From Phoronis australis (lineage: Eukaryota > Phoronida > Phoronidae), in assembly GCA_002633005.1 (NCBI GenBank), contig NMRA01000230.1:1-64000 (forward strand): a DNA stretch of 64,000 nucleotides. Direction: 5' to 3'. The notes under the pieces were generated by a model. It did not search any database. It was not told where the DNA came from and saw nothing but the letters and a program-made list of their open reading frames with translations. The translations under genes were made by a program, and so were the position numbers. Shown one piece after another: positions 11,751 through 24,557 of the stretch (position 1 is its first letter; each line of letters opens with the position of its first letter).

Positions 11751-13520
11751 GGCAGGCCGTGCGCTCAGCTGGCCTTTCCCTGTTTTTTTTTTGCAATTAA
11801 GAGAATCGATTCGGCAAGTTTGAAAGCCAAAAACAGAAAACAACAACGCGACCAAATCAAACTGAAGACCTACCAACGTTACAAATGTCGTTCCTGGCAG
11901 AGCGCCATCGACTGTCAGCGAGTCTGCTCATCAGTAAATGGCGGATCCAAGCTTTTTGGGGAGAGGGCCAGGAAATGACGAATATGTAAATTCATCGGTA
12001 AACATAGTTTAAAAGGCAAACTTGTACTAAAATATTATCTCAAAGCTACACTGAGTTTATTGTAAACGACTATACAGCAGAACAGAAATGAAAAATTATG
12101 ACCATTCACGCTAACGTTACGTACTATCTCCCTAAGTTTATTGTAAGGGGGCAATTGGTAGCCGCTCGTGGAACAATTTCCTTACAACGATAGTACGCTC
12201 ACAATTTGCTATTTCAGATCATGTTACAGTGACTTAATATGCGTAAAAAGCGCAGATAATTTTTTGCCACAAGTCGTGTGTCGAGGGTGTTGTGGATCGT
12301 GGTCGTGTGGGTTGTGGGTCGAGAGGGTCGTGGGGTTTGGGTGTCGAGGGGTTTTAGAACAATACGCTGAAATGGCTGGAAAATATCGTAATACTTGTAA
12401 AGGTAAGCCCCACTGCCTTGTCTCAACGAGTCACGTTACCGGTACTAACCATTCGAAAGCAAACGATCTTCAGTTTGATAGTGTTTATAGCGACATTAGA
12501 TTATGAAAATATCAACGAAATTTGTTCCTCAGCAGTTTAAGGTGCTGAGAGTGGTAAATGTTGGTCATTTAGACCAAAACACCAATCTTGAGTCTACTAC
12601 GTAGCCATGGTAACTATCGGTCTCAGCTTAGAGATCGATTTCGGTCTTAACTTTGGTTTTAAAAGAAATTTCATGAAACGTTGCTAAGAGATTTTGGTTT
12701 AAGGTTAATCTGATTTCGGTCTAAGTTACGGAAGAAAAGTTCCATGAAACGCGACACTGGTGACATGGACGTACGTGGATACACTTTTTATGGTGTGCCT
12801 TCGGGTGAGACCCCAGAGTAGACAAAACAATTACAAAGTCATTACCTTCCATCGTAGTTATATTTGCGGAATCATGTTCATGACACTATTAATAACACAA
12901 CCGAGTATCAGCGGCAGAGCAGACAAACATGATAATTTAAAGATTACAGTACATATTATTTCTGAAGTATGGGATTAATTTATGACCCGCTAGCCCTTAA
13001 AAGGATTCGTCAATATAAGTCACACAGGTAAGCTATTTCTATACATGTATAACGAGTTGTTCAAAAGCGAGATAACTCGTCTTCTTTTCAAGAGTTTGAA
13101 AGAAGTTTGAAACTTCTTAGAAAATGTGCAAATCTAGCAAGCGTGACTCCCGCTTAGGGAAAATTACATGCCAGTGACTACGGTGAAAGACCACACACCA
13201 AAAATGAATAAATAACTGCAGTATCCATTTTTGACACAAAGTGTATGACATCGAATAATATCACGAAAAGTGAAGTATGATCATATGATGAACAAGTTAG
13301 AGCTACGCCTACGGCGGCCTGATGATATTCTTTCTGAGCGCTAGATGGAAAAAGTCGTTGTAAACAACTGTTAATTAGCCAAAGACGTGTTCAGTATCTC
13401 GTTACAGTTACTCCGAAATTGCTTATTGATATAGATAAACTTTATTTGTAAACGTATGTGTTACAGATCTGGGACCCAGTTCCATTCGATAAATTCGTAC
13501 GCATCTGTTAATTTTTGTAT

Positions 13521-13640
13521 TATTAAAGGTTTGACCGATCGGATTTCAATTCATACAACTAGTATTTACGAGCTTCCAAATGGAATGGATCGAGATTTTA
13601 TGGGCGAGGGAAAAAGGGTTGCTTGGGACTGGCACGGTTA
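13521..13640 (+). other. Open frame kept in three diverged copies, opposite strand to the lectin-like gene
   Basis: The frame reads through RISIHTTSIYELPNGMDRDF and continues MGEGKRVAWDW. The inverted partner (about 38830-38950, minus) keeps it with mostly synonymous changes. The older third copy near 48620-48715 keeps the first part without indels and with similar-residue changes (EGKRVA to DGKKIA), but then has a stop in place of Trp. I recognise no family. It could be an exon of an unknown gene or a chance open frame. Confidence 0.25.
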
Positions 13641-13871
13641 GCTTCTACTGGTGTCTGCTTACTTGCGACCCCATTTTCTCTCGCCGTGAAACATGGCCAT
13701 GGCATCCTTTTTCTTTTCTTTCGTATCCCCTGGAATTATAAACAGATATCAGAGCATAGAGTTAAGAACGACTCCTCGCGATATGACAATTACTTTACAT
13801 GTTTCTTCTTCGCAGCCGAATGGATGCAGTTGACCGTGAATGAACGAAATCAAATCAAACCTTTTGAGCGC

Positions 13872-16800
13872 CTAGAACCCGTGTAGGCCTAAGAGACAAA
13901 ACTGGACATGTACTAATCAACTGCACTTGTTTTGGATCGAGTGTTATCGCACTCAGACACATAGGTAAAACAAAATGACACGCGCACGCGAGCATCCACG
14001 CGCGAACGAACGCAGACACACATATACTTACAGCACTGACAGATGAATGGGTAAGTGTCGCCGTAAATATTTTTAATGTTCTCAGACGTAACTGTATTGT
14101 CGTTGTTTATTTTGAACCGGATTCCACCATACATCATGTACCACGTGTCCAGTTGTCTGAAAAGGACCATTTGGGGCCATCAGTAAAGTTCCCGCTTAGT
14201 TTCATGCGCCACAAGTGTGACTCGGTAAATCAATTCGCAGGCACTCTCATCAGCTGCTCGACGTGACACAGTAATGTGAGGTATGCATGAGCATCCAAAA
14301 TGGTCGCCGAGCAGGTAAGTTTCCACTGACTAAAGGAAGTGTATTTACTAAAAATACAATTCAGATCGTTAGCGAGAGGTATCCATTCTAATTAAATGTT
14401 CGTTGTCACAGGCGTTCTCAGATTCTGATCGTCCCCAAAACACTATATACAATACTGCAAGGTACATGTATGACACGCGGGACAAGGAATCCCACTGGTG
14501 CTTCACTTCATCCATCCATATCAAACACAAAATTCAACAAATTTAGACAAAACATGGTTTAAACAATTGGCTGTTATTCTTTCTTCTAATACCATTCACG
14601 GTGTCCTGCTCAAGCGAGTTTGCAACAAAGTCGCATTCAAAGCACAAAAATGTTCCCAAAAAGCCCACGCGTACTTCCTCCTTTGACTGTTCGAGGTCAA
14701 GGACGGTACGGAATTATCCTATGTGTTTCAGATAGACGGCAAATTAACTGTTCATCACGGAAGGTTACAAAATCGTCTGGCTAAGCGTGGAGTTACCGAT
14801 GTCGTGACTTTCCGTAACTCATCGGATAATTCTGAGTTTTGTGTTTGATATGGGCGGCTGAAGTGAAGCACCCGTGGAATTCCTTGACCCGAGTGTCATA
14901 CCTTTTATCAGAAGCTGGGGACGCCTATGATCTAGGCAATGTGTTTCAAATTCAACAGTTCACCGAAAGGCTACCCCGATGACCAATTTGCATCAAGAGA
15001 AAGTAGCCTAACAACGTGGGAGACTTTGTAAATTGGGAAAACTGATTGGTTGAAAGTTTTGTGCTGCTAGTAGAAGCTCCAGAGGTGCAGATTTTATTAT
15101 GTGGGCGTGATGTGATATTGCAAATCCAACATTTACTTTCGTACCCCTTTGTTTTATTTTCACTTGATACGAGGCCAGTGCGAGCTTGCGCATTGGAGCA
15201 GACTTGTACGTGGGATAGTCTTATACATGTAAGTGAGGTTCGAAATAGGAAGCACGCTGCTTAGATCAGATGATGCCATTCTTCTACATTGGATCTATCC
15301 TCACCAAGCAAACGTGAACTTAAACAAAGACGCCTCTGATTAACGATCCCAAGTGTGTTTTTAACAGTTGCAAAAGTTTTAATCAGTGAAAACTAGACTG
15401 CGTGGCGGCTATGTTGGATCGCTCTCGCCATACCTGTATATCGAATGGTGTCATGCCGAGCTCAGCAGGTGAAAGAACCTGTGGTCAAATTGTGTTTTTG
15501 CTATAACTCAGCTGATAATAGGCTATCATTAGTGACGCAGGATATTGCTTGGGTCAACAATTTGACCGTAAAATGGTGGATAGTAAGGTAACTTCATTAA
15601 AACCTGTGAGTCCGACTGAAACGACTGAATATACGTTTTGTAATTTTTACAATAGCGCCATGTTAGAATTTGAAAAATGGTCTTCCTTTGGTGCTAGGCA
15701 AAGGAACTAAACAAAAATAATGACAAATTTTAACTACGAACACTTTATCTTGACTCTGGGCTCTTCATTATAATGAAACCGATATCAACTTTATTAGTCA
15801 ATTATATTGTTTTAGGTAGTCTTGATTTAAGATTGATTATCACTACTCACAGTCCGATGTTTGTAAGACGATACGTTAAGCCAAGAAATAAATCCGCAGC
15901 CGATTTCCCATTTACGCTATCACTGCACTCAACCCTGGCATCCTCGTAGGTCATCATCCCAGCATGGACTTTAACGACGTGCCAAGAATCAACTTCCGTG
16001 TATCCGGAACCTAAAATGAGATTAAAGCCCAAGAAAACATGAGGCCAAGTACTTTGGGTTGGTCTTCATGCAGTTCAGTAGTCAAATATTACATCCTGGC
16101 ACGAGCAGTGCAAAAATGGCCAGAGTTGCTAATTTTGGCAACTGAATGAAGGACTGTTAGAAAAATAGTGATTTTTTTCGCTTCAGCCCAACTCCCCCAC
16201 ACCAAATTTCTGGTCTGCACGCCGTTCAGTACTTCCATTCTCTAATTGCGGCAGATATTGAAAACGCAAGATTTCCCTTGCCGCGCGCCAACTCTGGTGA
16301 CCCCCATACCTAAACATCCACGTATCGAACATTGTTGACGTGTCTGATTATCCTAACCCTCTGCTGCGGGGGAACCGTTGAATAATGACGAGACAGGTTT
16401 TCACGAATGTGAGGTAATTTTTTATTAGGCTGAAAATTCTTCACATTAAATTTAGACCTTGTGAAAAAACTAACTGGGGTCATTTTTCACAAGGTCATTA
16501 TTTAATGCTACACCGGCTCGGTTTGGTATATTTCCACTCGGTTTCCAGTGGGAAATTCTGTATTTTGGGTACACTATATTTCGGTTGCGCAATTCAGTCG
16601 TACAGCTTTGATATTTTGGTTACTATACACTCTACTTTTTGGGCAAGTTTTGAGTCACAAAACAAAGAGCTCGTAAGCGAGCAGTGCAAATCTACAAAAT
16701 TTCCAATATTAACTTCGACATAAGTACAGATTTTGGAGGGATTTTTTGTTTTTATACAACAGAAAACATCTGATTTTGGAATACATATTAAGAAATTAGT

Positions 16801-17583
16801 TTTTAAAGCATAATATATTTCAACAGAGAACATCATTTAGATGAACTGATTTTGAAGGCTAACGAGAAAGTTCGGGGATGTTATTTTTCAGTACGAGTAA
16901 AATAAATATGATTGTCATTAATGCCAAATATTTACTTAATTACAATTAACAAACAGCACCATCATTGGATAACAGCATATGCTGGTCAATAACTATCTTT
17001 TTAATTGATCTTTTATGGCCTCAATCACCAAGACTGATGTGGAAACAACGCATAGTCGCTCCGCTTAAACTGTGGTGGCAGAACATAAAAACCTAGTTGC
17101 AGCACCACTAAGCTCCATGGCCGAACCAAAAAATCCATGACTGAAGGACAGGACCAAAAATTAACTCTTTGGCTGCAGGCATAACACTGCGGGCCCCGGG
17201 ATGTTCTGATTGATGCCGTAGGGCTCCCAGTGTTTTCTGCCATTTTGTCCTGTGCAACACTCTCCAATATGGCGTCATATTGACAACGCGAGCTTCATGT
17301 ATCTGAGTGGTGCGCGCCCGGTGTATGTCATGTCTATGCTCCAGACGTTCAGTGCAAAGCGACGTCTGGTGAGACAATAGGGCTGGAGCAACATACAATA
17401 TGTAACCAGCTCTTCATCTTTCGACCAGTGTCAGGCCAATCAGGAATAGATAGGCATGTACATGTACATTGCCGGCCATAATGTTGATTTCAATAAAGAT
17501 AAATACTTACATTTTGCAGCTCCATGTACAACAAAATTTACCAACAACAACGAAAACGCGTACAGCAGCTTCAAGTTTGCCAT
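13872..17583 (-). CDS. Secreted C-type-lectin-like protein, copy 1 (four-exon model)
   Basis: Coding exons on the minus strand are 17583-17511, 16010-15851, 14156-14032 and probably 13888-13872, giving about 124 residues. Exon 1 encodes a signal peptide (MANLKLLYAFSLLLVNFVVH) and ends at a GTAAGT donor. Introns are GT..AG and the phases join correctly (1, 2, 1). Exon 2 carries MTYEDARVEC, typical of the N-terminal part of a C-type lectin fold, and ends TNIGL, where family members have WIGL. Exon 3 ends YPFICQC, the usual C-terminal strand of the fold. The region between is short and lacks the EPN/QPD and WND calcium-site motifs, so carbohydrate binding is doubtful. The last exon (five residues, including the split codon, then stop) is the least certain part. 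A TATA box lies at 17642-17636. Reading frame, start and splice sites are all intact; function is inferred from fold similarity only. Confidence 0.6.
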
Positions 17584-17635
17584 CTTCAGTCAAGAGCTGT
17601 TCGGTGGTTTGCAAATGTGACTCGTTTGTACGGCG

Positions 17636-17642
17636 TTTTATA
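17636..17642 (-). promoter_or_regulatory. TATA box of lectin-like gene copy 1
   Basis: TATAAAA on the minus strand lies 59 bases from the start of the TATA box to the ATG, leaving a 5' UTR of about 25-30 bases if initiation is at the usual distance. It is identical in copy 2. Confidence 0.55.
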
Positions 17643-18979
17643 CAAAGCGCTGCACCGCATAGGAAATTTAATTGATTGTTATTCTATGATAAACGGAAAG
17701 CCGGGAGAGAGCGGCCGTTGCGGATCGAGGGAAAAGGTTACTTGTAAGCAATGAAATAAGTAAATGAAAAAATTGATCAAGTACATAAAAATCTAACATT
17801 TTTTTGAAAAAAATCAACACTTTTCAGGATTTTGTCAATAAAACTCCTGCCACCGGACGGACGCTAAAGCCATTTACGGAAAGGGACAACTTTGAAATCC
17901 GAAACTTTATTTTCCAATAGAAAACTTATTTCTTGACACATGCTAGAAAAATAGATAAAATTAAGTATTTATAAATTCGTTGAATACCTGTTATTTCCTC
18001 GGTCGATACATTTATTTATTATAAATTCAAGATTCTATAGAAAAAGTAAAATCAATTGAAGACGTGATAGAAGTGGTTTACTTTATACACTGGTAGTTTG
18101 GACAAATGAATTCAGATTCTAGTAAGTTGTGCACACCTAAAACCTTTACAAAATCGATACTGCGCGAATAATAGTTTATAACTTTTTCATTAATTAATAC
18201 AAACTTGATTCAATACACGTCGATTTTCTCTGTTGAACACATTGGTGTACACTCTCTATCGTTATATTTTGACAAGTATTCTGAATGAGAACAGAGGTCA
18301 GGATAATTGCTAGATAAATTAAGGTTATCTCCAACCTAATTCACAAAGAATGGCTATTTTTTACAATGTTTCACCTGTGTCAAGTTAAATACCTTATCTT
18401 CATTCTCGGGGAACTTTAAATACAAAATATATACGGCGTAGCGAGAAAAAAAGATTTAACAAAACCACATTGGAACCGCACAAAAGTGTGGATATTTGTT
18501 TACTTCTTATCCGAGGTCAAAGGTTAAAAGACTTTCAATCAAATAGAATCTCCCACCAGGTACAGAACAGCTTCGTATACCCTCAGTCCTTTCATTCACA
18601 AAATTGCCATAATATTGAGTAAACGAGGTGAACTTATGGTAGAATGGTGCCGGGTTGATCCTAAGGGAGCTGTGCGTTTACATGCGTCCGACCGTTGGTG
18701 TTGAGAACGAATGCTACTGTCGCTTCAAGCCTCTGTGGTCATGAACACAGCAAATTGTGAAAAGAGATAAATCCTCACCCTAACTCCTTCATTCAATTAA
18801 TAAACTGAAATTTCAATGTTTCAATTTCATGCTAACGACATGTTTTAACGACGGATACGATTTTTGTTATCCATTTCTTACTTGGTTTCGTATCATTGTC
18901 CCAGCACGTGACGTGTACAGGCTATAGACCTAATTCACAGGACAGACATTAAAATCCAAAGCGAGGCTCACTGCCATAA

Positions 18980-19640
18980 GGAGGCACTGAACAGTTCTCA
19001 CAGGGATTTGCCTATGAGAACACACGACAATTGACTCTTCACCCTTTCTTCACTCTGTCAAAAACTGCATGCAAATAAAGAAAAGTTTTGAGTCATTTCA
19101 CATCACAAGCCCTACAGATGAGGACAGAAACGTTGTAGTCTCTTGTATTTTTGACCTTTTCACTCCCAGTGGAAACCAAGCTGAACTAAGAAAAATAAGG
19201 ACAAAAAATGCAAAATCGGCACTTTCACCCAAAAATCACCACTTCCCTGCAGACGCTCGACTAAAGCCAACATTAGATTCCGAAAGCAAATTTCCTACCA
19301 ATTTCAAAAATTTGGTCCAAAAGTACTGTCAACCAACTAGTTTTTTGAAAATCGGGCTTGTTTGAGGGCTACCTGAAATCGCGGCCAATTTTTCAGTTGC
19401 TACACAGCTATGCACAACTGCAATAGGGGGCCACCATCCTGAAGAAGAGTGCAGCAACAGCCGAGAAAATGGTCTTTTTAATTTTCAGCATGTTCACAAA
19501 TACAAACAAACCAAATTCACTTGGCCTACATGTACATACAATACCTAACTAAAATGCCCCCAAGCTTTGCCTACCCCTAGATTTTAATATTTTGGGAGTG
19601 CAAACTGGCCGCGGCCGCAGTCTAACTGTTCAGAGCCACC
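18980..19640 (+). mobile_element. PIF/Harbinger-like non-autonomous element, copy 1
   Basis: The left end GGAGGCACTGAACAG and the complement of the right end GGTGGCTCTGAACAG form TIRs. TAA flanks both sides (18977-18979 and 19641-19643). A 3-bp TAA/TTA target and GG-starting TIRs are typical of PIF/Harbinger; the assignment is inferred. The 661-bp interior has no transposase. Just beyond the right TSD this copy has about 50 extra bases that copies 3 and 4 lack. Confidence 0.65.
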
Positions 19641-19910
19641 TAAACATAGCGAAAGTCGACATTGCGTGATTTAAATGGCCTGTCTTTCGAGTCCAACCTG
19701 GATATTAAATCTTAAACTCTGTCGGTAATTAACCACAGAGACGTAGAAAAATACATCAGAGAGTCAATACACCAAAGAGTTGTCTGACGAAAGGGTATAA
19801 GCTTTTTTCGGAAAACTAGGTTCGAAACATGAAAAGTAAATGTGACCTAACTGCGGCGATCGTAGTGTTACGTATTAGGTATTATGCTGAAGCAGGGTTA
19901 CGTTTCTTCT
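19230..19910. repeat. Segment with a direct partner at 40792-41430
   Basis: This overlaps the right part of block C and continues 200 bases past it. The direct partner begins inside the Harbinger-like element and ends near 41430, after the shared GGTTACGTTTCTTCTTG. Part of it (19230-19720) is therefore present three times, once inverted at 29050-29500. Confidence 0.8.
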
Positions 19911-19924
19911 TGCAAATTTTTCTC

Positions 19925-20425
19925 TTCCCGTTTAAAATCGCACTCCAGACGACTGAAAATGGGTCAACATGCGCCAGATCCACCATCTTGAAAGCAACTT
20001 CCGGTTTTTCGGCTTTGTATAATAGCATGTTATAAGAAACTAAAACCTGTAAAAATTCGAAGGAATTGGTTTAATAATACGCCCTCTAGAGGAGAAAACG
20101 TTTTTAGGCCAAAATCGAGGTGCGCATGCGCAATCGCCGATATTTCCGCCATATTTAAACGGAAGTAAACAATTTCCAGTGTACTCATAGCAAACTTCCG
20201 GTCCATTTACTATGCCGATTCTTAGCCTTTTACGTAAAAAATTGTAGCCTCCAGAAGCATTTGAACCTTTAAATGGAAACAAAATGGCCGCCACAGCCGC
20301 CATCTGGGATCCAATTTTGACGAAAAACAATAGGCTTCAAGTACTTCCGGAAGTACGTGTTATGTGTAAATTTCGTGACGATCGGACGAAAATTGCGACC
20401 TGTATCGTGCGAACAAACAAAAACA
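19925..20425 (+). repeat. 500-bp direct repeat, copy 1 (partner 20947-22105)
   Basis: It runs from CTTCCCGTTTAAAATCGCAC to the CCTGTATCGTGCGAACAAAC end. The partner has the same sequence but is split by the Harbinger-like element at 21254-21910. The unit contains ATGGCCGCCA- and CTTCCGG-rich stretches, typical of dispersed noncoding repeats. This copy holds the uninterrupted insertion site at about 20228-20240. Confidence 0.8.
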
Positions 20426-20477
20426 AAATAAAAAATGAAAGCACTCTGAGGAGCGAAACTTGGCGAAATTAACCAAA

Positions 20478-20560
20478 AAAATGACGATAAAGATGATGAC
20501 GAATATGACGAATATGACGACGATGATGATGAATATGATGATGGTGGTGGCGATGATGAA
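20478..20560. repeat. GAT/GAC-rich trinucleotide microsatellite
   Basis: The tract is made of GATGAC, GAATATGAC and GATGATGAT variants. The long minus-strand frame of Ile and Val here is only the complement of the repeat. Confidence 0.75.
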
Positions 20561-20946
20561 CAATATCACAACATTCATATGACGAACTTAGATGTCATAA
20601 ATCAATAAGAAATAGGCTACAGTCTACTTCAATAGAAGATAAACCAACATCAATGCAGCAAGAGCGCTCAACAAAGGAACAGCGTTATCAGAAAATCTAA
20701 AATAACTCGAAAAGTAGACGGCCTAGCGAAAAATGGAAAACATCTTCTGAAAGCCCGTTGAAATTTCTATCTAAACTGATGGTATCGCCTAATTTTGTAA
20801 ATTTTTCGAAAAAATGAAATTTTGCGTTTTTTAAGAAACTCAAAGTCAAATAACTCAAAAACGGTAAGTCTGAGAAAAAAATTGTTACAAGCCATTTAAA
20901 GATTATACTTTAAACAATCTACATGCAAAAAATCACGTCTTTTTCT

Positions 20947-22105
20947 TTTCCCGTTTAAAATTGCACTCCAGACGACTGAATATGGGACAACATGCGCCAT
21001 ATCCGCCATCTTGAAAGCAACTTCCGGTTTTTCGGCTTTGTATAATAGCATGTTACAAGAAACTAATACCTGTAAAAATTCGAAGGAATTGGTCTTATAA
21101 TACGCCCTCTAGAGGAGAAAATGTTTTTAGGCCAAAGTCGAGGTGCGCATGCGCGATCGCCGACATTTCCGCCATCTTACCGGAAGTAAACAATTTCCGG
21201 TATACTTGTAGCAAACTTCAGGTCCATTTACTGTGCTGATTCTTAGCCTTTTAGGAGGCACAGAACAGTTCTCACAGGGGTTTGCCTGTCAGAACACACG
21301 TCAATGCACTCTTCACCCTTTCTTCACTTTGTCAAAAACTACATGCAAATAAGGAAATGTTTTGAGTCATTTCCCATCACAAGCCCTACAGATGAGCACA
21401 GAAACTTTATTCTCTCTTGTATTTTTGACCCATTCACTCCCAGTGGAAACCAAGCTGAACTAAGAAAAATGAGGGCAAAAAATGCAAAATCGGCACTTTT
21501 CACGCCAAAATCACCACTTTCCTGCCGATGCTCGACTAAAGCCAACATTAGATTCCGAAAGTAAATTTCCTACCGATTCCAAAAATGTGATCCAAAAGTA
21601 CTGTCAACCAATTAGTTTTTTTGCAGATCTGGCTTGTTTAAGCGCTTCCGGAAATCGCGGCCAATTTCTCAGTTGCTACACAGCAATGCACAACTGCAAC
21701 AGGGGGCCACCATCTTGAAGAAGAGTGCAGCTACAGCCAAGAAACTGGCCTTTTTTCATTCCCAGCATGTTCACAAATACAAAAAAAACATTCATTTGGC
21801 CTACACACAATGCCTAACTAAAAATGCCCCCAAGCCTGGCCTAGCCCTAGATTTTAACATTTTGGGAGTGCAAATTGACCGCGGCCACAACCTAACTATT
21901 CAGTGCCACCTTTACGTAAAAAATTGTAGCCTCCAGAAGCATTTGAACCTTTAAATGGAAACAAAATGGCCGCCACAGCCGCCATCTTGGATCCGATTTT
22001 GACGAAAAACAATAGGCTTCCAGTACTTCCGGAAGTACGTGTTTTGTGTAAATTTCGTAATGATCGGACGAAAATTGCGACCTGTATCGTGCGAACAAAC
22101 AAAAA
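20947..22105 (+). repeat. 500-bp direct repeat, copy 2, split by an insertion
   Basis: Homology to 19925-20425 runs from 20947 to 21253 and resumes at 21911, ending near 22105. The interruption is exactly the Harbinger-like element plus one TSD. Confidence 0.8.
21254..21910 (+). mobile_element. PIF/Harbinger-like non-autonomous element, copy 2
   Basis: The TIRs are GGAGGCACAGAACAG and, complemented, GGTGGCACTGAATAG. TTTA lies on both sides (21250-21253 and 21911-21914). The empty site AGCCTTTTACGTAAA is preserved at about 20229-20243 in the tandem partner, which proves the boundaries. A 3-bp TTA target with one extra T is equally possible. Confidence 0.75.
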
Positions 22106-24557
22106 AAAACAAAATTAGTGTCAGAGCAACATACTTGGCGAAATATTTTATACTTGGCGAAATTTATTTCGACAAGTAATTAACTTTTTAATACAAAAAA
22201 CGAAATAACAGGGTTGGAAGTCTATTTAGGGTTGACTTGTCAAAGAACTATCCAATGTTATGCAGTCAGTGTTGCTGATGTTACTACAGTTGTTACAGCT
22301 GTACATTTCTGTACAGTTTGACCCAGCATTGCAGCACAAACTCAGTTTCCCAGCACAGATGTTTTTTTGCACTTGCAGCGTTCATCGTTTAGTGCTGTCA
22401 ATGGAGATGCGGTCATTGCCATACATTTTAACTGCAAAGCTCCACTGCCAAGGAGCCAACTATGGTCGACTAGAGAGGGCACAGCACTGCACACTGGTGA
22501 TTGGCCCGCAGGCAACGAAGGGTCAAACACTAAGTCCTTGTTTGGAGGCGGGTACTATTTGGGCAAATGTTTGATTCAAAATATGTTATAATGGGCTGTG
22601 TTAATTAGAGTCAGCTAGTGAATTATTGAACACTAGCCTCAATTCACTTTCGTATCTCTTAGTCCGGCACAAACTACAAACAGTGAGTAGCTTCAACAAT
22701 ATTTCTTAAGATTGCCTGTACAAATAACTTCATGCACACCAGCTTTCTGAAGAACAGCTTCAAAGTATTGCTTAAGTTTTGAAAGGCAAATGACATCTCC
22801 TTATGTTAGAAGCTTTGATTCAGTGAACTCTAAATAAAACTGTAGAAGAACATCTCTGAAAACCGTGGATTCGTCACTCTTCACAATCGTTGTCTTTCTA
22901 TTTTTTGTAGCATGATGATCTGTGGTACTTGGCTTCTAAGACATAAGGTCTTTATCTTTGAATTTCATTTGTATATTCAAGGCTCTGGACTGAGCTGTTG
23001 CTTGCGATACAAGTCCAACTGAAAAAAAAACCCGAACTGTTAACACTAATTTAACATTCAACTACGAGTGAGTTGGCATGCAACTTTTTCAGACGGACTT
23101 ATCAGGAACTGATCCAACACCAGCCTAACAAATTTATATGCGGTCTGATCTGTAGCCTAAAAATGTTGATCGTCTAATAATTAGATTAGTTGATGCAACT
23201 GAAAATAAATCAGTTGATACACCAGTGCAGTGATTGAAATTTAATTTTTTAAATCAGATGCTCAAACCATAGTCAATCGATTTACACTTAAGGTAATCGA
23301 CGTTTGACGAAATGGACAGTGGCTTCCATTGTCCTCAAATTTCGACGGCGACGATGGCCACTTAGGCACTTTGATTTAATTATCATTGCAGCTACCTAAG
23401 TAATTAATGTTTACAGAAATTGAGAAGAGGTTCCCCCTATCTCAGGACTGAATACCAAACTTAAGCTTGCAATGTGTTAGTTGAATAATGGCTGATCTAA
23501 AGTGCGGGTTTGCGAATTTATCTATTTATCTGGCACTGCCAGTCGCATCGAACGGGGTATTTCTACAAATTGCGGAAACTCTTGGGAAATGCACAAGGAA
23601 TAGAGCGAGACATTTGAGAACCTTAAAAGTAAGGGAAGCTGATGTGGACGTAAAACGTGTCTGTCTCAGTGTCTGCCTCGGAGGCAGGTGTGCAGCAGGA
23701 GCTACTGTACATAATAATCTACCGTAGTAGATTCACTTGCCCGAATCATCGTTGCAACCCTCGACATATATTGGCGTCGCCAAAGGCACTCAGTACATCC
23801 ACTGCACACTGGAGGAGAAATCTGATAGGGGTCTGAAAAGTGAACGAAGACGTTAAGTCAAGATTCAACGTCGTGCTTCTTGTGAGCTCAGGTAGGAATC
23901 ACCAAACTCCAGGGTCTGACCCTGAAGAATATTTTTAGAAGCACGTCATTCATTCAAAACTACTTTTATTGACACACCGCGATTGCTTATAACTTGGGCC
24001 TTATTGCTTAATCTTATCTTATTCAAATGTGTTGATGTTTATACAACTACAGTCTACATGAATACATTGGCATAGAAAATACTAGGTAGTCATCATAACT
24101 TTTCATAACAACCACCAAATGTGTAACATGACTTCTGCCCATAAACTACTTTTAGAGACTAGGGAGTATGTTATGTCTGCCAATGAATTTCTGCGATTAT
24201 GAAGTTAATTAAACATGCTAAAGCCGTCAAAACTATTGGTGCATTTCTCAAAAATATTACATTGTCAATTGTTTTATGTTTCAATGTTATGAAGAGAAAT
24301 ATATACCGGTAATGCACAACTCATTAATTTCACAATGAACGCTAACACATAGGTAGTGCGAATAATTTAAATCGGTCTCAATATTTTCTACATGTAATGT
24401 GCCATACCTCTGTTTTATACCTTTTTTATTTTGAAAATGTTTATAATCAAATCTGAATAATTTATTTGTGATGCCTTCACTTTAGCTTGGTATTCATATT
24501 TTCTGGGCCGAAATGGCCACAATAAATTTAATAATTTTTTCATTAATACAATTTTAG
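22106..24557. other. Unassigned region
   Basis: No supported gene. Open frames near 22260-22590 and 23488-23727 have no motif and no matching splice signals. A TACTTGGCGAAAT repeat doublet lies near 22130-22165. AT content is high through 23.9-24.5 kb. Confidence 0.45.

Larger units (their letters stand above)
8185..12765. mobile_element. Fold-back element with long diverged inverted arms, interrupted by a 2.4-kb transposon
   Basis: The left arm (8185-8248 continuing at 10645-11000) is the reverse complement, with divergence, of the right arm (about 12350-12765). Matching landmarks are GTTTCATGAAATTTC at 10650 and its complement at 12665, and GTCTAAATGACC at 10733 against its complement near 12570. 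The middle has further short inverted segments (about 11170-11400) and a GTCGAGGG minisatellite. Removing 8249-10644 plus one TSD restores a continuous arm. Related copies are a left half at 27880-28880, a right half (inverted) at 39700-40780 and a shorter full copy at 46670-47895. No transposase is visible, so it is probably non-autonomous. Confidence 0.6.
11755..19720. repeat. Segmental duplication block C, copy 1 (inverted partner at 29050-40790)
   Basis: Nearly every landmark here is found in reverse order and on the opposite strand at 29050-40790. Examples are 12.5 with 39.96, 13.6 with 38.83, 14.17 with 38.27, 15.9 with 36.1, 17.25 with 34.7, 17.5 with 31.2 and 19.6 with 29.1 kb. Divergence is a few percent. 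The partner is longer because it carries a 3.2-kb insertion (31440-34680) and a 716-bp transposon (37131-37846). Copy 1 of the lectin-like gene lies inside. Confidence 0.9.
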
